NCBI RefSeq assembly: GCF_019734885.1
Contig: NZ_JAAXCM010000021.1
Span: forward strand, 1 to 64,000
Direction: 5' to 3'
Length of the DNA stretch: 64,000 nucleotides
Origin: Pseudocoprococcus catus
GTDB taxonomy: Bacteria; Bacillota; Clostridia; Lachnospirales; Lachnospiraceae
Shown here: piece by piece, positions 8,851-17,888 of the stretch
Layout of the letters: each line of letters starts with the position of its first letter
Position numbering within the stretch: position 1 is the stretch's first letter
The notes under the pieces: generated by a model
What the model saw: only the letters and a program-made list of their open reading frames with translations
Databases searched by the model: none
Told to the model about the DNA's origin: nothing
Made by a program: the position numbers and the translations under genes

Positions 8851-8926
8851 ATGAGCGTTAGCAAGAAATGTGTCATCATCTGCAATAGTTGCTTAAGCTT
8901 GAGAAAGTCTTTTTCGTGATGACACA
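8851..8926 (+). promoter_or_regulatory. glpP promoter region with a 10-bp inverted repeat
   Basis: A TATATAAT -10-like box precedes ATGAGCGTTAGC (8851-8862). Then TGTGTCATCA (8869-8878) is matched by TGATGACACA (8917-8926) across a 38-base loop, all upstream of glpP. The repeat would form a stem in the glpP leader. Autoregulation is possible but is only an inference. The rest of 8299-8395 and 8797-8850 shows nothing else. Confidence 0.5.
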
Positions 8927-8958
8927 AACAGGAATGATGGCAGAATGAGGGATAGAAA

Positions 8959-9525
8959 ATGAACAGAGAGTTCAAAGACGCGTTGGAGGATTCTCCGGTC
9001 ATCGCGGCAATTAAGGATGAATATGGTTTAAAAGAATGCCTGAAAAGTGATATTCGGGTTGTTTTTATTTTATATGGAGATATCTGTAATATTGCAGATA
9101 TCGTAGATGCAGTGAAACAGACAGGCAAGATGGCACTGGTTCATCTGGATCTGATCAATGGGCTGTCAGCCAAAGATGTAGCGGTAGATTTTATTAAGAA
9201 ATATACGAAGGCCGACGGTATTATTTCCACTAAACCGGCGCTGATCAAGCATGCCGGGGAGATCGGACTGACATCGGTGCTGCGGTTGTTTGTCATCGAT
9301 TCCATGGCATATGAGAATATTCAGAAGCATGTGAAGGGGGCAAGACCGGATGTCATCGAAGTATTGCCGGCACTGATGCCGAAAGTGGTGAAAAAGGTCT
9401 GTCGGATATCACAGATTCCGGTTATTGCCGGTGGACTTGTGTCAGACAAGGAAGATGTGATGTCTCTTTTGCAGGTAGGGGTTGTCAGTGTATCATCCAC
9501 CAATAAGGATATATGGTTTATGTAG
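8959..9525 (+). CDS. glpP: GlpP, glycerol-3-phosphate responsive antiterminator
   Basis: The 188-residue protein matches the GlpP family along its whole length: an early PVIAAIKDE, a DICNIADIVDAVK segment, the strongly conserved LVHLDLINGLSAKD, DGIISTKP, and the final PVIAGGLVSDKEDV and VSVSSTNKDIW. GlpP is a TIM-barrel-like RNA-binding protein that, with glycerol-3-phosphate bound, prevents termination in leaders of glycerol genes. A likely target is the hairpin at 4957. GAGGGA precedes the ATG. It is a single gene, separated from the glp operon by decayed mobile DNA. Confidence 0.93.
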   Translation: MNREFKDALEDSPVIAAIKDEYGLKECLKSDIRVVFILYGDICNIADIVDAVKQTGKMALVHLDLINGLSAKDVAVDFIKKYTKADGIISTKPALIKHAGEIGLTSVLRLFVIDSMAYENIQKHVKGARPDVIEVLPALMPKVVKKVCRISQIPVIAGGLVSDKEDVMSLLQVGVVSVSSTNKDIWFM

Positions 9526-9638
9526 ATGTTTAGGATAATCAACGGAAATCTCCGGGGATCCGATGACTGACTTGGATGATGGACAGGAAGGGACAGATAA
9601 AAAGTCAATTGGTATAGGAAAGAATGAGGAAATAGAAA

Positions 9639-10268
9639 ATGGTTGTTTATTTTATAAGACATGGGGAAACGGATTTTAATAAGCGATGTTTGATCCAGGG
9701 GATGAGTGATATTCCTTTAAATGATAAGGGAATCCATCAGGCAGAACTTGCTGCAGACTGGTTTAAGCAGCAGGGTATTGTCTTCGATGAGGTTTTTTCA
9801 AGTCCGTTGGTGCGGGCAAGAAAAACAGCGGCAATTGTATCAGGCAGAACTTTTGAGGAAGTGCATCCGGATGCAAGAATTCAGGAGATGGACTTTGGCG
9901 TGGATGAAGGAAAGCTTTACTCGATGATCAGGGATTTATTTGATGCGCCGGAAGCTTATGTTCCGCCGGAAAGAGCAGAGAGTATTCAGATGCTTCAAGA
10001 ACGTGTCCAGAAGTTCCTGGACATGCTGTCGGATCTTTCAAAACAAAATAAAGAAGTTCACACGGTACTTGCTGCATCCCATGGTGCTGCCCTCAGGGGG
10101 ATCATGAGCTGCATCGATCATTGTGAACTGAAGGATTTCTGGCGATCAGGGCTGTCTAATTGCTGTATCTATAAAACTCATCTGGAGAATGGAATCTGGG
10201 TGGAAGATGGTCTACTGCATCCGATAGAAGCAGCTGAACGTTTGGAACAGGAAGCACAGGCGAAATAG
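9639..10268 (+). CDS. Histidine phosphatase family protein (phosphoglycerate mutase-like)
   Basis: The 209-residue protein starts MVVYFIRHGETDFN with the RHGE catalytic His box, followed by SSPLVRARKTA (second Arg), EMDFGVDEG (acid) and ASHGAALRG (second His). All four features of the branch 2 histidine phosphatase fold are present, so it should be active in phosphate transfer or removal. Members act on varied small phosphates or as alpha-ribazole phosphatase; no cobalamin genes are nearby, so the substrate is open. The gene is followed 3 bases later by a GtrA gene. Confidence 0.88.
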   Translation: MVVYFIRHGETDFNKRCLIQGMSDIPLNDKGIHQAELAADWFKQQGIVFDEVFSSPLVRARKTAAIVSGRTFEEVHPDARIQEMDFGVDEGKLYSMIRDLFDAPEAYVPPERAESIQMLQERVQKFLDMLSDLSKQNKEVHTVLAASHGAALRGIMSCIDHCELKDFWRSGLSNCCIYKTHLENGIWVEDGLLHPIEAAERLEQEAQAK

Positions 10269-10271
10269 GGC

Positions 10272-10685
10272 ATGATTGAAAAGTTAATGCAATTAGTTGA
10301 CAAAAAACTGCTGCGATTTATTATTGTGGGGTGTATCAATACGATTGTCGGTACAGCCATTATGTTTGGACTTTATAATCTGGCATCTTGCAGCTATTGG
10401 GTCTCATCAGCAGCAAATTATATTCTGACCAGTATTCTCAGTTTCTTTTTAAATAAATACTTCACCTTCCGGAATAAAGAACGTTCATGGAAGCAGGTGA
10501 TGCGCTTTGCTGTCAACATCGCGGTATGTTATATACTGGCTTACGGTATTGCAAAACCGGCGGTGATGTACGTGATGGCGGGCGCAGGACAGAAGATACA
10601 AGAGAATGCAGCCATGTTGGCAGGAATGTGTCTTTTCACTGGATTCAATTATCTGGGACAGCGTTTGTTTACCTTTAAAGAGTAG
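10272..10685 (+). CDS. GtrA-like membrane protein
   Basis: The 137-residue protein has four predicted membrane helices and the GtrA signature: RFIIVGCINTIVGTA in the first helix, an FFLNKYFTFR loop, and a final NYLGQRLFTFKE. Family members move lipid-linked sugars across the membrane or assist glycosyltransferases that decorate the cell wall. It begins 3 bases after the phosphatase stop, so the two are probably co-transcribed. No glycosyltransferase is in the immediate surroundings. Confidence 0.85.
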   Translation: MIEKLMQLVDKKLLRFIIVGCINTIVGTAIMFGLYNLASCSYWVSSAANYILTSILSFFLNKYFTFRNKERSWKQVMRFAVNIAVCYILAYGIAKPAVMYVMAGAGQKIQENAAMLAGMCLFTGFNYLGQRLFTFKE

Positions 10686-10731
10686 TTGCTTTGGCTGCGG
10701 CTGAAGGCATTGTATGGCACAAAAGTCTTTA

Positions 10732-10761
10732 TTTTTGAAAAAATTTAAATTTTTTCAAAAA
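10732..10761 (+). terminator. Perfect 30-bp palindrome after gtrA
   Basis: A perfect self-complementary AT-rich sequence (TTTTTGAAAAAATT and its mirror) lies 46 bases after the GtrA stop and ends in A-rich DNA. It can fold into a hairpin on either strand and probably works as a weak terminator between gtrA and tRNA-Leu. Confidence 0.5.
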
Positions 10762-10766
10762 AAGGC

Positions 10767-10795
10767 TTGCATTTTTCTAAAGCATCTGGTATTAT
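10767..10795 (+). promoter_or_regulatory. tRNA-Leu promoter
   Basis: TTGCAT (10767-10772) and TATTAT (10790-10795) are spaced by 17 bases and lie 10 bases upstream of the mature tRNA 5' end, a good sigma-A match. Confidence 0.7.
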
Positions 10796-10805
10796 AAATG
10801 AGCAC

Positions 10806-10888
10806 GCAGAAGTGGCGGAATGGCAGACGCGCTAGATTCAGGTTCTAGTGAGGTAACACTCGTGTGGGTTCAACTCCCATCTTCTGCA
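10806..10888 (+). tRNA. tRNA-Leu (CAG)
   Basis: An 83-base tRNA with acceptor arms GCAGAAG / CTTCTGC, discriminator A, a D-arm, a long variable arm as in class II tRNAs, and a T-arm GGGTTCAACTCCC. The anticodon stem is CTAGA / TCTAG with loop TTCAGGT, placing anticodon CAG at 10839-10841 (reads CUG). CCA is not encoded. A terminator follows. Confidence 0.95.
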
Positions 10889-10911
10889 TGATTTATAAAA
10901 ACCTGAACAAG

Positions 10912-10949
10912 ATGGGAATCCTTGGAAATCAAGGGTTCCTATTTTGTTT
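10912..10949 (+). terminator. tRNA-Leu terminator
   Basis: GGAATCCTTG and CAAGGGTTCC form a 10-bp stem with one G-U pair and a 5-base loop, followed by TATTTTGTTTTT. Confidence 0.8.
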
Positions 10950-11030
10950 TTACGATTGATTCGAAAGACAATGATTGAACACGTTTTGAACACGTCCGAA
11001 CATCAACCGGGTATACACCAGAATTCCACC

Positions 11031-11072
11031 AAAAAAGAAAGGAACGGCTTATTGCAGAACCTTTCTTTTTTT
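11031..11072. terminator. Second hairpin with A- and T-tracts
   Basis: AAAAAAGAAAGG and CCTTTCTTTTTT form a 12-bp stem around a 17-base loop; the A-tract and T-tract would let it work in both directions. The 10950-11030 stretch just before holds the repeat GAACACGT twice and no gene. The remaining DNA to 11306 is AT-rich and holds two ATTAATAGA copies (about 11179 and 11269) that may be an operator of the next gene. Confidence 0.5.
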
Positions 11073-11306
11073 GTGTGGGCAAAGCCAATAAGTTATGATA
11101 AAATAAATGGGAAAATCATTAAATTTTTAAAGGGTTTTCTTTAAAAAAGTACAGTTAGGCATGCTAAGCTAAAGTGACGATTAATAGACACATATGCATA
11201 TGATTGATGGTTGTAAATTATATTGTCCATTAATATAATACTTTTTGTGAGAAAATCAACGTGATATCTATTAATAGAACATATTTATGAAAAAGGAGCA
11301 GTTTAC

Positions 11307-13871
11307 ATGAGAAACGCATTTCGGATTTTCCGCCGTGACATGGGGCGGCTGTTGCGTAATCCTGCAGCACTGTTGGTTATTATTGGTGTGTCGATTATTC
11401 CTTCGCTTTATGCCTGGTTTAATATCGCTGCCAATATTGATCCCTACGCCAACACGAGCGGTATCAAGGTAGCAGTAGCCAACAATGACAAGGACGCTTC
11501 CAGTAATGATCTGGAGATTAATGCCGGTGATGAGATTATATCGAATTTGAAGGAGAATGATCAGCTTGGGTGGACCTTTGTTGATGAAGAACAGGCCATT
11601 GAAGGGGTGAAATCAGGTGAGTACTATGCAGCCATTGTTATTCCTGAGGATTTCAGCAGTTCCCTTCTCAGTATTTTGTCAGGAGAGCTGAAGACACCGG
11701 AATTAGAGTACTATATCAACGAGAAGGCCAATGCTATTGCACCGAAGATTACAAGCAGCGGTGCCAGTGCGATTCAGTCTCAGATTAATAGTACGTTTTC
11801 ATCTATCGCAGCGGAATCAGTATCAGATATTTTGAAGGATGCTGTATCGGATGTGGCAGATTCTGTGGGGCGTGTGAACTCCGATATTAATGAGATGTTG
11901 GAAAAAGCCAATGACAATATCAAGGAATATGAAGATCTGTTAAGTAATTTTGGTTCCCATTCAATTGATACCCATGATCTTATAGAGAATGCGGGACATG
12001 CAGCCAATTCTTTGAATAAAGCGGCAAAATCCGGATCATCAGCTCTTGAGGACGCAGACCAGGTGATGAAGAAGACAAGAGATGCGGCGGGAGATTTTTC
12101 CTCTGCTTTATCTAAATCTTTATCAGATGGTGAACAGCTGCTGAACAAGGCACATAGTACAGCAGCTGAGGGCCTTACGGATCTTGAAACAAAAGCAGGC
12201 AAGATTAATACAACAGTCGGTGATGCACTGGATGCGGTGAATACAGTTGTTGATCTGAATGCGGAGATTCTCAATAATCTTCAGGATCTGTCGGACAAGA
12301 TTGGTGACGAGGTCGATGGTGAGATTGCCACCGGAATTATTGACCGTCTGAATGAGAACCTTGCCAGATTAAGAGACCAGAATGACAGAAACAAGGAACT
12401 GGTTGTGAACCTGACAGAAGGGAATGAAGGTATCGGAGATGCCATTACGACAACTTCTGATACACGAAAGCAGATTGCTTCTGTTACTTCAGACAGCATC
12501 GATGGACTGCATTCTTTCAGAACAGCGCTTGATACGAACGTATTGCCGCAGCTGAATCAGACACTGGATACATTCTCAAGTCTGACCGGTGAGCTGACAG
12601 GACTGCTCAATGGCGTGCCTTCAACATCAGAACAGCTCAAAGCTGTTCTGAATCAGCTGGATACAAGTCTCAGTGATGTCAAATCGGCCTTAACAGGTAC
12701 AAAGTCAGCACTGGCTTCTGTCAGTGATCGTCTGGATGATATTCAGAGCGATGTCAATGCGATTATCAGTTCCGAAGCTTATCAGAAGCTGCTTTCACTG
12801 GAAGGTATTGATGCGGATACGATTGCATCATTTATGGAATCTCCGGTTGAGCTTGAGACAGAGACTTATTTTGAAGTAGCGAATTACGGTTCTTCTATGA
12901 TTCCGTTTTATACAAACCTGGCAATCTGGGTTGGCGGTATCGTATTGATCGCGATTCTCAAAATGGAAGTAGATCGTGATGAATCTATGAAATATTATAA
13001 ACCGTCGGAAATGTACATGGGACGCTGGCTGCTGTTTGTTGTTGTCGGCATGGTACAGGGCTTTATCGTGTGTCTGGGAGATATTTTCCTGCCGGGAGCA
13101 CAGGTGGTAGAGCCGGTCAGAATGGTTATTCTCGGTGTAGTTTGCTCCTTTGTATATGTGAATATTATTTATGCCTTATCTCTGACATTTAAGCATATTG
13201 GTAAAGCATTGTGCGTTATTCTTGTTATTTTGCAGATTCCGGGTTCTTCAGGTACTTATCCTGTAGAAATGGCACCGGTATTTTTCCAGAATGTGCATCC
13301 GTTCCTGCCTTTTGCCTATGGTGTCGGGGCCATGCGTGAATGTGTTGCAGGATTATATGGCAATACTTATATAAAGGATATTTTAATTCTGTTGTTGTGC
13401 TACGTGCCGCTTTCACTGCTGATCGGCCTTGGGCTCAGACCGGCCCTCAGAGGACTGAATGCATTGTTTGACAAGAAACTGGCAGAGACAGAATTCATGA
13501 TCTGTGAAGAGCCGGATGAGGAACTGAGCAGACATGAACAGTTGACAATGCTTTTGAAAGCCTCTTTATCGATTGAGAATCTTCGTGAAGAAACGGCTGC
13601 GAAGGCTCAGGCCTTTGAAAAGAATTACGGTAAGATGGTGAAAGCCGGATTTGCCGCTATTATCATCATTCCGCTGATCTTTCTGATATTGATGTTCAGT
13701 CTGGAATCCAAGATCGTTTTCCTGACACTTTGGATCATATCCATCATTGCGATTTCTGTATGGCTGATCGTTGTAGAATTTATACATAACAAGCTTGAAG
13801 AGCAGCAAAAGATTGCAGGTATGTCCTTTGATGAAATGCTTGAAAAATTCCGTGGAAAGGAGGAAGAATAA
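11307..13871 (+). CDS. YhgE/Pip family membrane protein (first of two)
   Basis: The 854-residue protein has the YhgE/Pip layout: a first membrane helix with VSIIPSLYAWFNIAANIDPY, a long extracellular region (about 45-510) rich in coiled coil and Ser/Asp/Thr, and a C-terminal block of six or more ABC-2-like helices (about 525-720). An additional cytoplasmic segment and two helices follow (about 785-830), which the second copy lacks. The family includes phage infection protein and a subunit that partners with ESX-like or ABC-type export. The actual cargo is unknown. AAAGGAG precedes the ATG. It overlaps the next gene by one base. Confidence 0.88.
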   Translation: MRNAFRIFRRDMGRLLRNPAALLVIIGVSIIPSLYAWFNIAANIDPYANTSGIKVAVANNDKDASSNDLEINAGDEIISNLKENDQLGWTFVDEEQAIEGVKSGEYYAAIVIPEDFSSSLLSILSGELKTPELEYYINEKANAIAPKITSSGASAIQSQINSTFSSIAAESVSDILKDAVSDVADSVGRVNSDINEMLEKANDNIKEYEDLLSNFGSHSIDTHDLIENAGHAANSLNKAAKSGSSALEDADQVMKKTRDAAGDFSSALSKSLSDGEQLLNKAHSTAAEGLTDLETKAGKINTTVGDALDAVNTVVDLNAEILNNLQDLSDKIGDEVDGEIATGIIDRLNENLARLRDQNDRNKELVVNLTEGNEGIGDAITTTSDTRKQIASVTSDSIDGLHSFRTALDTNVLPQLNQTLDTFSSLTGELTGLLNGVPSTSEQLKAVLNQLDTSLSDVKSALTGTKSALASVSDRLDDIQSDVNAIISSEAYQKLLSLEGIDADTIASFMESPVELETETYFEVANYGSSMIPFYTNLAIWVGGIVLIAILKMEVDRDESMKYYKPSEMYMGRWLLFVVVGMVQGFIVCLGDIFLPGAQVVEPVRMVILGVVCSFVYVNIIYALSLTFKHIGKALCVILVILQIPGSSGTYPVEMAPVFFQNVHPFLPFAYGVGAMRECVAGLYGNTYIKDILILLLCYVPLSLLIGLGLRPALRGLNALFDKKLAETEFMICEEPDEELSRHEQLTMLLKASLSIENLREETAAKAQAFEKNYGKMVKAGFAAIIIIPLIFLILMFSLESKIVFLTLWIISIIAISVWLIVVEFIHNKLEEQQKIAGMSFDEMLEKFRGKEEE

Positions 13872-16051
13872 TGAAAAATATTTTTCGGATTTTCAAAAAT
13901 GATGTATCCAGAATTCGTTCAAATGTTATCGCCATGATCGTTATCATGGGTATTACTGTTATTCCGACTCTTTATGCATGGTTTAATATTGCTGCAAGCT
14001 GGGATCCTTACGGCAATACAGGCAATCTGAAGATTGCAGTTGCCAGTCTGGATGAAGGCTATGACAGTGAGCTGATCAATGTGAACCTGAATCTGGGCGA
14101 TCAGATTTTGGACACCCTCAAAGAAAATGATAATTTTAACTGGGTCTTCACAGAAGCGGATGATGCATCTTCCGGTGTCAAATCCGGTAAGTATTTTGCA
14201 GCATTGGTTATTCCGGAAGATTTCAGTCGAAATCTCATGAGTATTTTCTCGAAGGATGTTGTTCATCCGACGATTACCTACTATGAGAATGAGAAATCCA
14301 ATGCGATTGCTCCGATTGTCACTACGAAAGGCGCCAATGCGGTTCAGCAGCAGGTGAATGAGACTTTCCTGGATACAATTTCCAAGACAGCTCTTGAAGC
14401 CCTGCAGCTGGTGAATACAGCTTCCAAGGAAGCGGGAGATGAATCTATTATCGATAATCTGGCATCTTCCCTTTCGCAGATTTCCACGAATCTGGGTAAT
14501 GCTGCGGATACCGTACAATCTTTTTCTGATATGACACAGGCCGGTGCACTGATGCTGGATACAACAACGGAGTTCCTGCAGCAGTCCGGTTCTGGTACAA
14601 AGAACAGTATTGCGGCGATTGACAAAGCCGGTGACGGTATTGATTCGCTGAACAGCGCCTTGTCCGGAACCACATCTACAATCAGTGATGCACTGGCACA
14701 GAATGCGGAATTTTATACAGCTGTTTCTGATGCCGTGGGAAAAGCACTGAATTCCTATACAGATGATGCAGCAGCATCTGCAAAAGCTTTGTATACAGTC
14801 AGTGACAGGGTACAGAGGATTATTGACAAGTATACAGAGATTGAGAATTCGCTGACAGCCATCGGCGATGAATTCCCGGATCTGACAATATTGAATTCTG
14901 CCATCAAAGATATCAACAACCTGATTGATACAGCCATTGATCGTCAGACAGCCATCAAGAATAAGATTGAAGATGCTGCATCTAAGGTGACGGATGCCAC
15001 TGCAGATGCTGCTACATTGAAGAAAGAAATTGATGATCTTATTTCACAGACAACAAGTTCTGTATCTGCTGTCAAGAATACCTATGAGAAGAATGTTAAG
15101 AGTAATCTGGATGATCTGGCAGACAGCCTGACCAATACAGGTGATTCGGTGTCAAGCCTTCTGACACAGCTTAACAGCAGTGTGAAGGATATCTCAAAGG
15201 TGACAGATTCTGCGTCCTCTGATCTGACGGATGTACAGAATGTACTGGATGACTCTGTTAAGTTATTGAATGAAGCATCTGATAAGCTGTCCACAGTATC
15301 AAAGAGAATTACGGAGGAAGGCAGCCTGGATGCACTGACAGACCTGCTTCAGGAGAGTCCTGAAGATATGGCGGCATTTATTGCGTCGCCGGTTAAGCTT
15401 CATGAGAATCAGATTTATCCGATTGAGAATTATGGTTCAGCGATGGCACCTTTCTACTCAACATTGGCTATCTGGGTTGGTGCGGTTGTTATGGCGGCTA
15501 TGCTGAAGGTAAATGTATCTGAATCAACCAAAGAGAAACTGTTCCATCCAATGGAACATCAGCTGTATCTGGGACGTATGATTTTGCTTATTTGCATCGG
15601 AATCCTGCAGAGTGCATTGATTTGTCTGGGAGATTTATATTTCCTTGGCATCCAATGCGAGCATCCGTTCCTGTTTGTTGTTACGGGATGTTTCTCGAGT
15701 CTTGTATATGTAAACATTATTTATGCACTGACGGTTTCCTTCGGAGATATCGGTAAAGCCGTAGCAGTTGTACTGATGGTTATGCAGGTAGCCGGAAGCG
15801 GCGGTACATTCCCAATCGAATGTGCACCGAAGTTCTTCCAGGCTGTTTATCCGATGCTTCCGTTTGTGCATAGTATGAACGCTATGCGTGAATGTATTGC
15901 AGGATTCTATGATAACTATTATATGGTTGAGATGGGCAAGATGGCGCTGTATCTGGTTCCTTCACTGCTTCTTGGTCTGCTTCTCAGAAAACCGATCATC
16001 AAGTTAAATAATGCCTTTATTGAGAAACTTGAAAGTACAAAACTTATTTAA
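13871..16051 (+). CDS. YhgE/Pip family membrane protein (second of two)
   Basis: This 726-residue paralogue of the preceding gene has the same start (FRIFKNDVSRI, then ITVIPTLYAWFNIAASWDPY), a long extracellular coiled-coil region (about 45-495) and the C-terminal ABC-2-like helices beginning at SAMAPFYSTLAIWVG. Its start codon overlaps the first gene's stop (TAATG) after GGAGGAA, so the two are translationally coupled and probably form one complex in the membrane. It is about 130 residues shorter because it lacks the C-terminal extension. Terminator hairpins follow at once. Confidence 0.88.
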   Translation: MKNIFRIFKNDVSRIRSNVIAMIVIMGITVIPTLYAWFNIAASWDPYGNTGNLKIAVASLDEGYDSELINVNLNLGDQILDTLKENDNFNWVFTEADDASSGVKSGKYFAALVIPEDFSRNLMSIFSKDVVHPTITYYENEKSNAIAPIVTTKGANAVQQQVNETFLDTISKTALEALQLVNTASKEAGDESIIDNLASSLSQISTNLGNAADTVQSFSDMTQAGALMLDTTTEFLQQSGSGTKNSIAAIDKAGDGIDSLNSALSGTTSTISDALAQNAEFYTAVSDAVGKALNSYTDDAAASAKALYTVSDRVQRIIDKYTEIENSLTAIGDEFPDLTILNSAIKDINNLIDTAIDRQTAIKNKIEDAASKVTDATADAATLKKEIDDLISQTTSSVSAVKNTYEKNVKSNLDDLADSLTNTGDSVSSLLTQLNSSVKDISKVTDSASSDLTDVQNVLDDSVKLLNEASDKLSTVSKRITEEGSLDALTDLLQESPEDMAAFIASPVKLHENQIYPIENYGSAMAPFYSTLAIWVGAVVMAAMLKVNVSESTKEKLFHPMEHQLYLGRMILLICIGILQSALICLGDLYFLGIQCEHPFLFVVTGCFSSLVYVNIIYALTVSFGDIGKAVAVVLMVMQVAGSGGTFPIECAPKFFQAVYPMLPFVHSMNAMRECIAGFYDNYYMVEMGKMALYLVPSLLLGLLLRKPIIKLNNAFIEKLESTKLI

Positions 16052-16054
16052 AAA

Positions 16055-16112
16055 TTCCCGGGATGAATGTTACCGGGAAAGGAAAAGCCCCTTTACAGAA
16101 AGGGGTTTTTTC
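16055..16112 (+). terminator. Two hairpins after the YhgE/Pip pair
   Basis: TTCCCGG / CCGGGAA (16055-16079) is followed by GCCCCTTT / AAAGGGG with a 4-base loop and TTTTTT (16087-16111). The second is a textbook intrinsic terminator. Confidence 0.9.
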
Positions 16113-16200
16113 TGTACAATGGAACTATTGAAGAATAAGATATTTTGCGGAAGTGAAAGCAATGACATGCTGCAAAATGACAATGAAAGGAAGATATACA

Positions 16201-16719
16201 ATGGCAAATCCAGTTGTAACAATTACAATGACAAACGGAGATGTGATGAAGGCAGAATTGTATCCTGAAATCGCTCCGAATACAGTGAATAACTTTATTT
16301 CCCTTGTTCAGAAGGGATTCTATGATGGTCTGATTTTCCACAGAGTCATTCCGGGATTTATGATTCAGGGCGGTGACCCGAAGGGTACAGGTATGGGCGG
16401 CCCGGGCTACAGCATCAAGGGCGAGTTTGATATGAACGGTGTAAAGAACAGCCTGAAGCATACAAGAGGTGTTTTGTCTATGGCTCGTTCCATGATGCCG
16501 AATTCAGCAGGTTCCCAGTTCTTTATTATGCATGCTGATGCACCGCATCTTGATGGACAGTATGCTGCTTTCGGCAAGGTGATTGAAGGCCTTGATACTG
16601 TTGATAAGATTGCTTCTGTAAGAACAGGATGGCAGGACAAACCGGTTGAAGATCAGAAGATCCAGTCTATGACAGTAGAACTGTTCGGAGAGACATACCC
16701 GGAACCTGAGAAATGCTAA
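16201..16719 (+). CDS. Peptidyl-prolyl cis-trans isomerase, cyclophilin type
   Basis: The 172-residue protein has the cyclophilin core: TVNNFISLVQKGFYDGLIFHRVI with the catalytic Arg, FMIQGGDPKGTGMGGPGY, and SQFFIMHADAPHLDGQYAAFGKV. No signal peptide is seen, so it acts in the cytoplasm, helping proline turns in folding proteins. The ATG at 16201 follows AAAGGAAG and is preferred to an in-frame upstream ATG at 16153, which would add residues outside the domain. It is flanked by terminators and so is a single-gene unit. Confidence 0.93.
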   Translation: MANPVVTITMTNGDVMKAELYPEIAPNTVNNFISLVQKGFYDGLIFHRVIPGFMIQGGDPKGTGMGGPGYSIKGEFDMNGVKNSLKHTRGVLSMARSMMPNSAGSQFFIMHADAPHLDGQYAAFGKVIEGLDTVDKIASVRTGWQDKPVEDQKIQSMTVELFGETYPEPEKC

Positions 16720-16753
16720 TAGAGCCGTCGCAGTTAGGTGATTGGCTGAGTAT

Positions 16754-16818
16754 GGCTGCCGCAAAATGCCGTCAGCGGATAGAAATCCACGGCGTTTTTG
16801 GCAGCCTTTTTTGAACAA
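16754..16818 (+). terminator. Terminator after the cyclophilin gene
   Basis: A long hairpin with arms GGCTGCCGCAAAATGCCGT and ACGGCGTTTTTGGCAGCC, followed by TTTTTT, ends 20 bases before the next ATG. Confidence 0.88.
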
Positions 16819-16837
16819 TATGAAGGGAGGGTGAGAG

Positions 16838-17848
16838 ATGGCAATTCTGGTTGTGAGAATTGAAGATGATTCAACCCTTTTGATGAATGAGTTCTTTGAT
16901 TATAATGGGGTGTGTTATGGACTGACACGGTCCAGGGAGAAGAATGATGAGATCTGCATCAACCTGGAAGATTTTTATGAGGGAACTGTACAGAGCGAAT
17001 GTCTGACGGATGTTCCGGTGTTTTTTGTGCAGGAGCGGGACGGCAGCTGGTGTGTGACCGGATGGTACAGGAAAGCGGAAGTCAGAAAGCGGATCCTGAG
17101 GCCGTCATTGTTCCTTGAAGGCAATATCCGGGCAGATGTCAGGGATGTCTGGCTGCTTACGGATGAAAGTAGAACGACAACATTTACGGCGCATTTCGGA
17201 GAAAGATATTATGAGGTTGTGGAGGAAGATGATGCCCGTTATCAACCGCTTTTGAAAGCGATGGACGACGGCAGTGGACGAAATGCCATGCTGAGGTATG
17301 ATTGTGTGGATATCTTTCTGCAGAGCACTATACGGAATGGCTATTCGGCCTGCTTAAGAGAGTGTGAAAGGCTGGCACTGGCGCTGATGAGGGAAGAATG
17401 TGCGGATCTTGGAGATATTAAGCGGCTGGAAGTATGCGGCCGTCATGCAGCCATTCTGAATGGACGGGAGGCGGATGGTTATTATTATGAAGCTATGGCT
17501 GATGAACAGCTTGGAAGAGTACGTCAGGGAATGAAGGCCATAGAGAAAGCCCTTCGTATTGAGCCTGAGGCAGCGGATCTGATGGCGGTAAAGGGACAGC
17601 TGCTTGTTGGTATGAACCGGAATGAAGCAGCCGCTCAGTGGTTTCACAAAGCGTGGTCGGAGAGCGGGGATGATGACTATCTGCTTCTTGAAGGAAGGGC
17701 CTGGCTGCTGAATGAACAGCCGGACAATGCACTGGTGTGCTTTAAGAAGATCGAGGATCCGATGATTCTTGACACTGCGGGCATCAATCTCAGAGATATG
17801 GAGCAAAGATGGCCGCCGGTCAGCGTCAGGAGTTTTCGTCAGAAGTAA
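16838..17848 (+). CDS. TPR-repeat protein of unknown function
   Basis: I do not recognise the family. The N-terminal 125 residues look like a beta-rich domain (VCYGLTRSREKNDE, FFVQERDGSWCVTGWYRK) of a type that reads as a small-molecule or DNA-interaction fold. The C-terminal half (about 200-310) has TPR-like helical pairs, for instance YYEAMADEQLGRVRQGMKAI and ALRIEPEAADLMAVKGQLL. GGGAGGG precedes the ATG. It ends 40 bases before the sirtuin gene and may share its transcript. It is likely cytoplasmic and protein-binding. Confidence 0.7.
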   Translation: MAILVVRIEDDSTLLMNEFFDYNGVCYGLTRSREKNDEICINLEDFYEGTVQSECLTDVPVFFVQERDGSWCVTGWYRKAEVRKRILRPSLFLEGNIRADVRDVWLLTDESRTTTFTAHFGERYYEVVEEDDARYQPLLKAMDDGSGRNAMLRYDCVDIFLQSTIRNGYSACLRECERLALALMREECADLGDIKRLEVCGRHAAILNGREADGYYYEAMADEQLGRVRQGMKAIEKALRIEPEAADLMAVKGQLLVGMNRNEAAAQWFHKAWSESGDDDYLLLEGRAWLLNEQPDNALVCFKKIEDPMILDTAGINLRDMEQRWPPVSVRSFRQK

Positions 17849-17888
17849 CTGTTGGGGTAAGCGTGATGAATAAAGGAGTGTGGATAGC

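Noticed and set aside
10944-11144. 66-codon frame after tRNA-Leu
   Set aside because: It crosses two terminator-like hairpins and lacks a ribosome site. An integrase scar or att site after the tRNA was considered but no duplicated tRNA end is visible.
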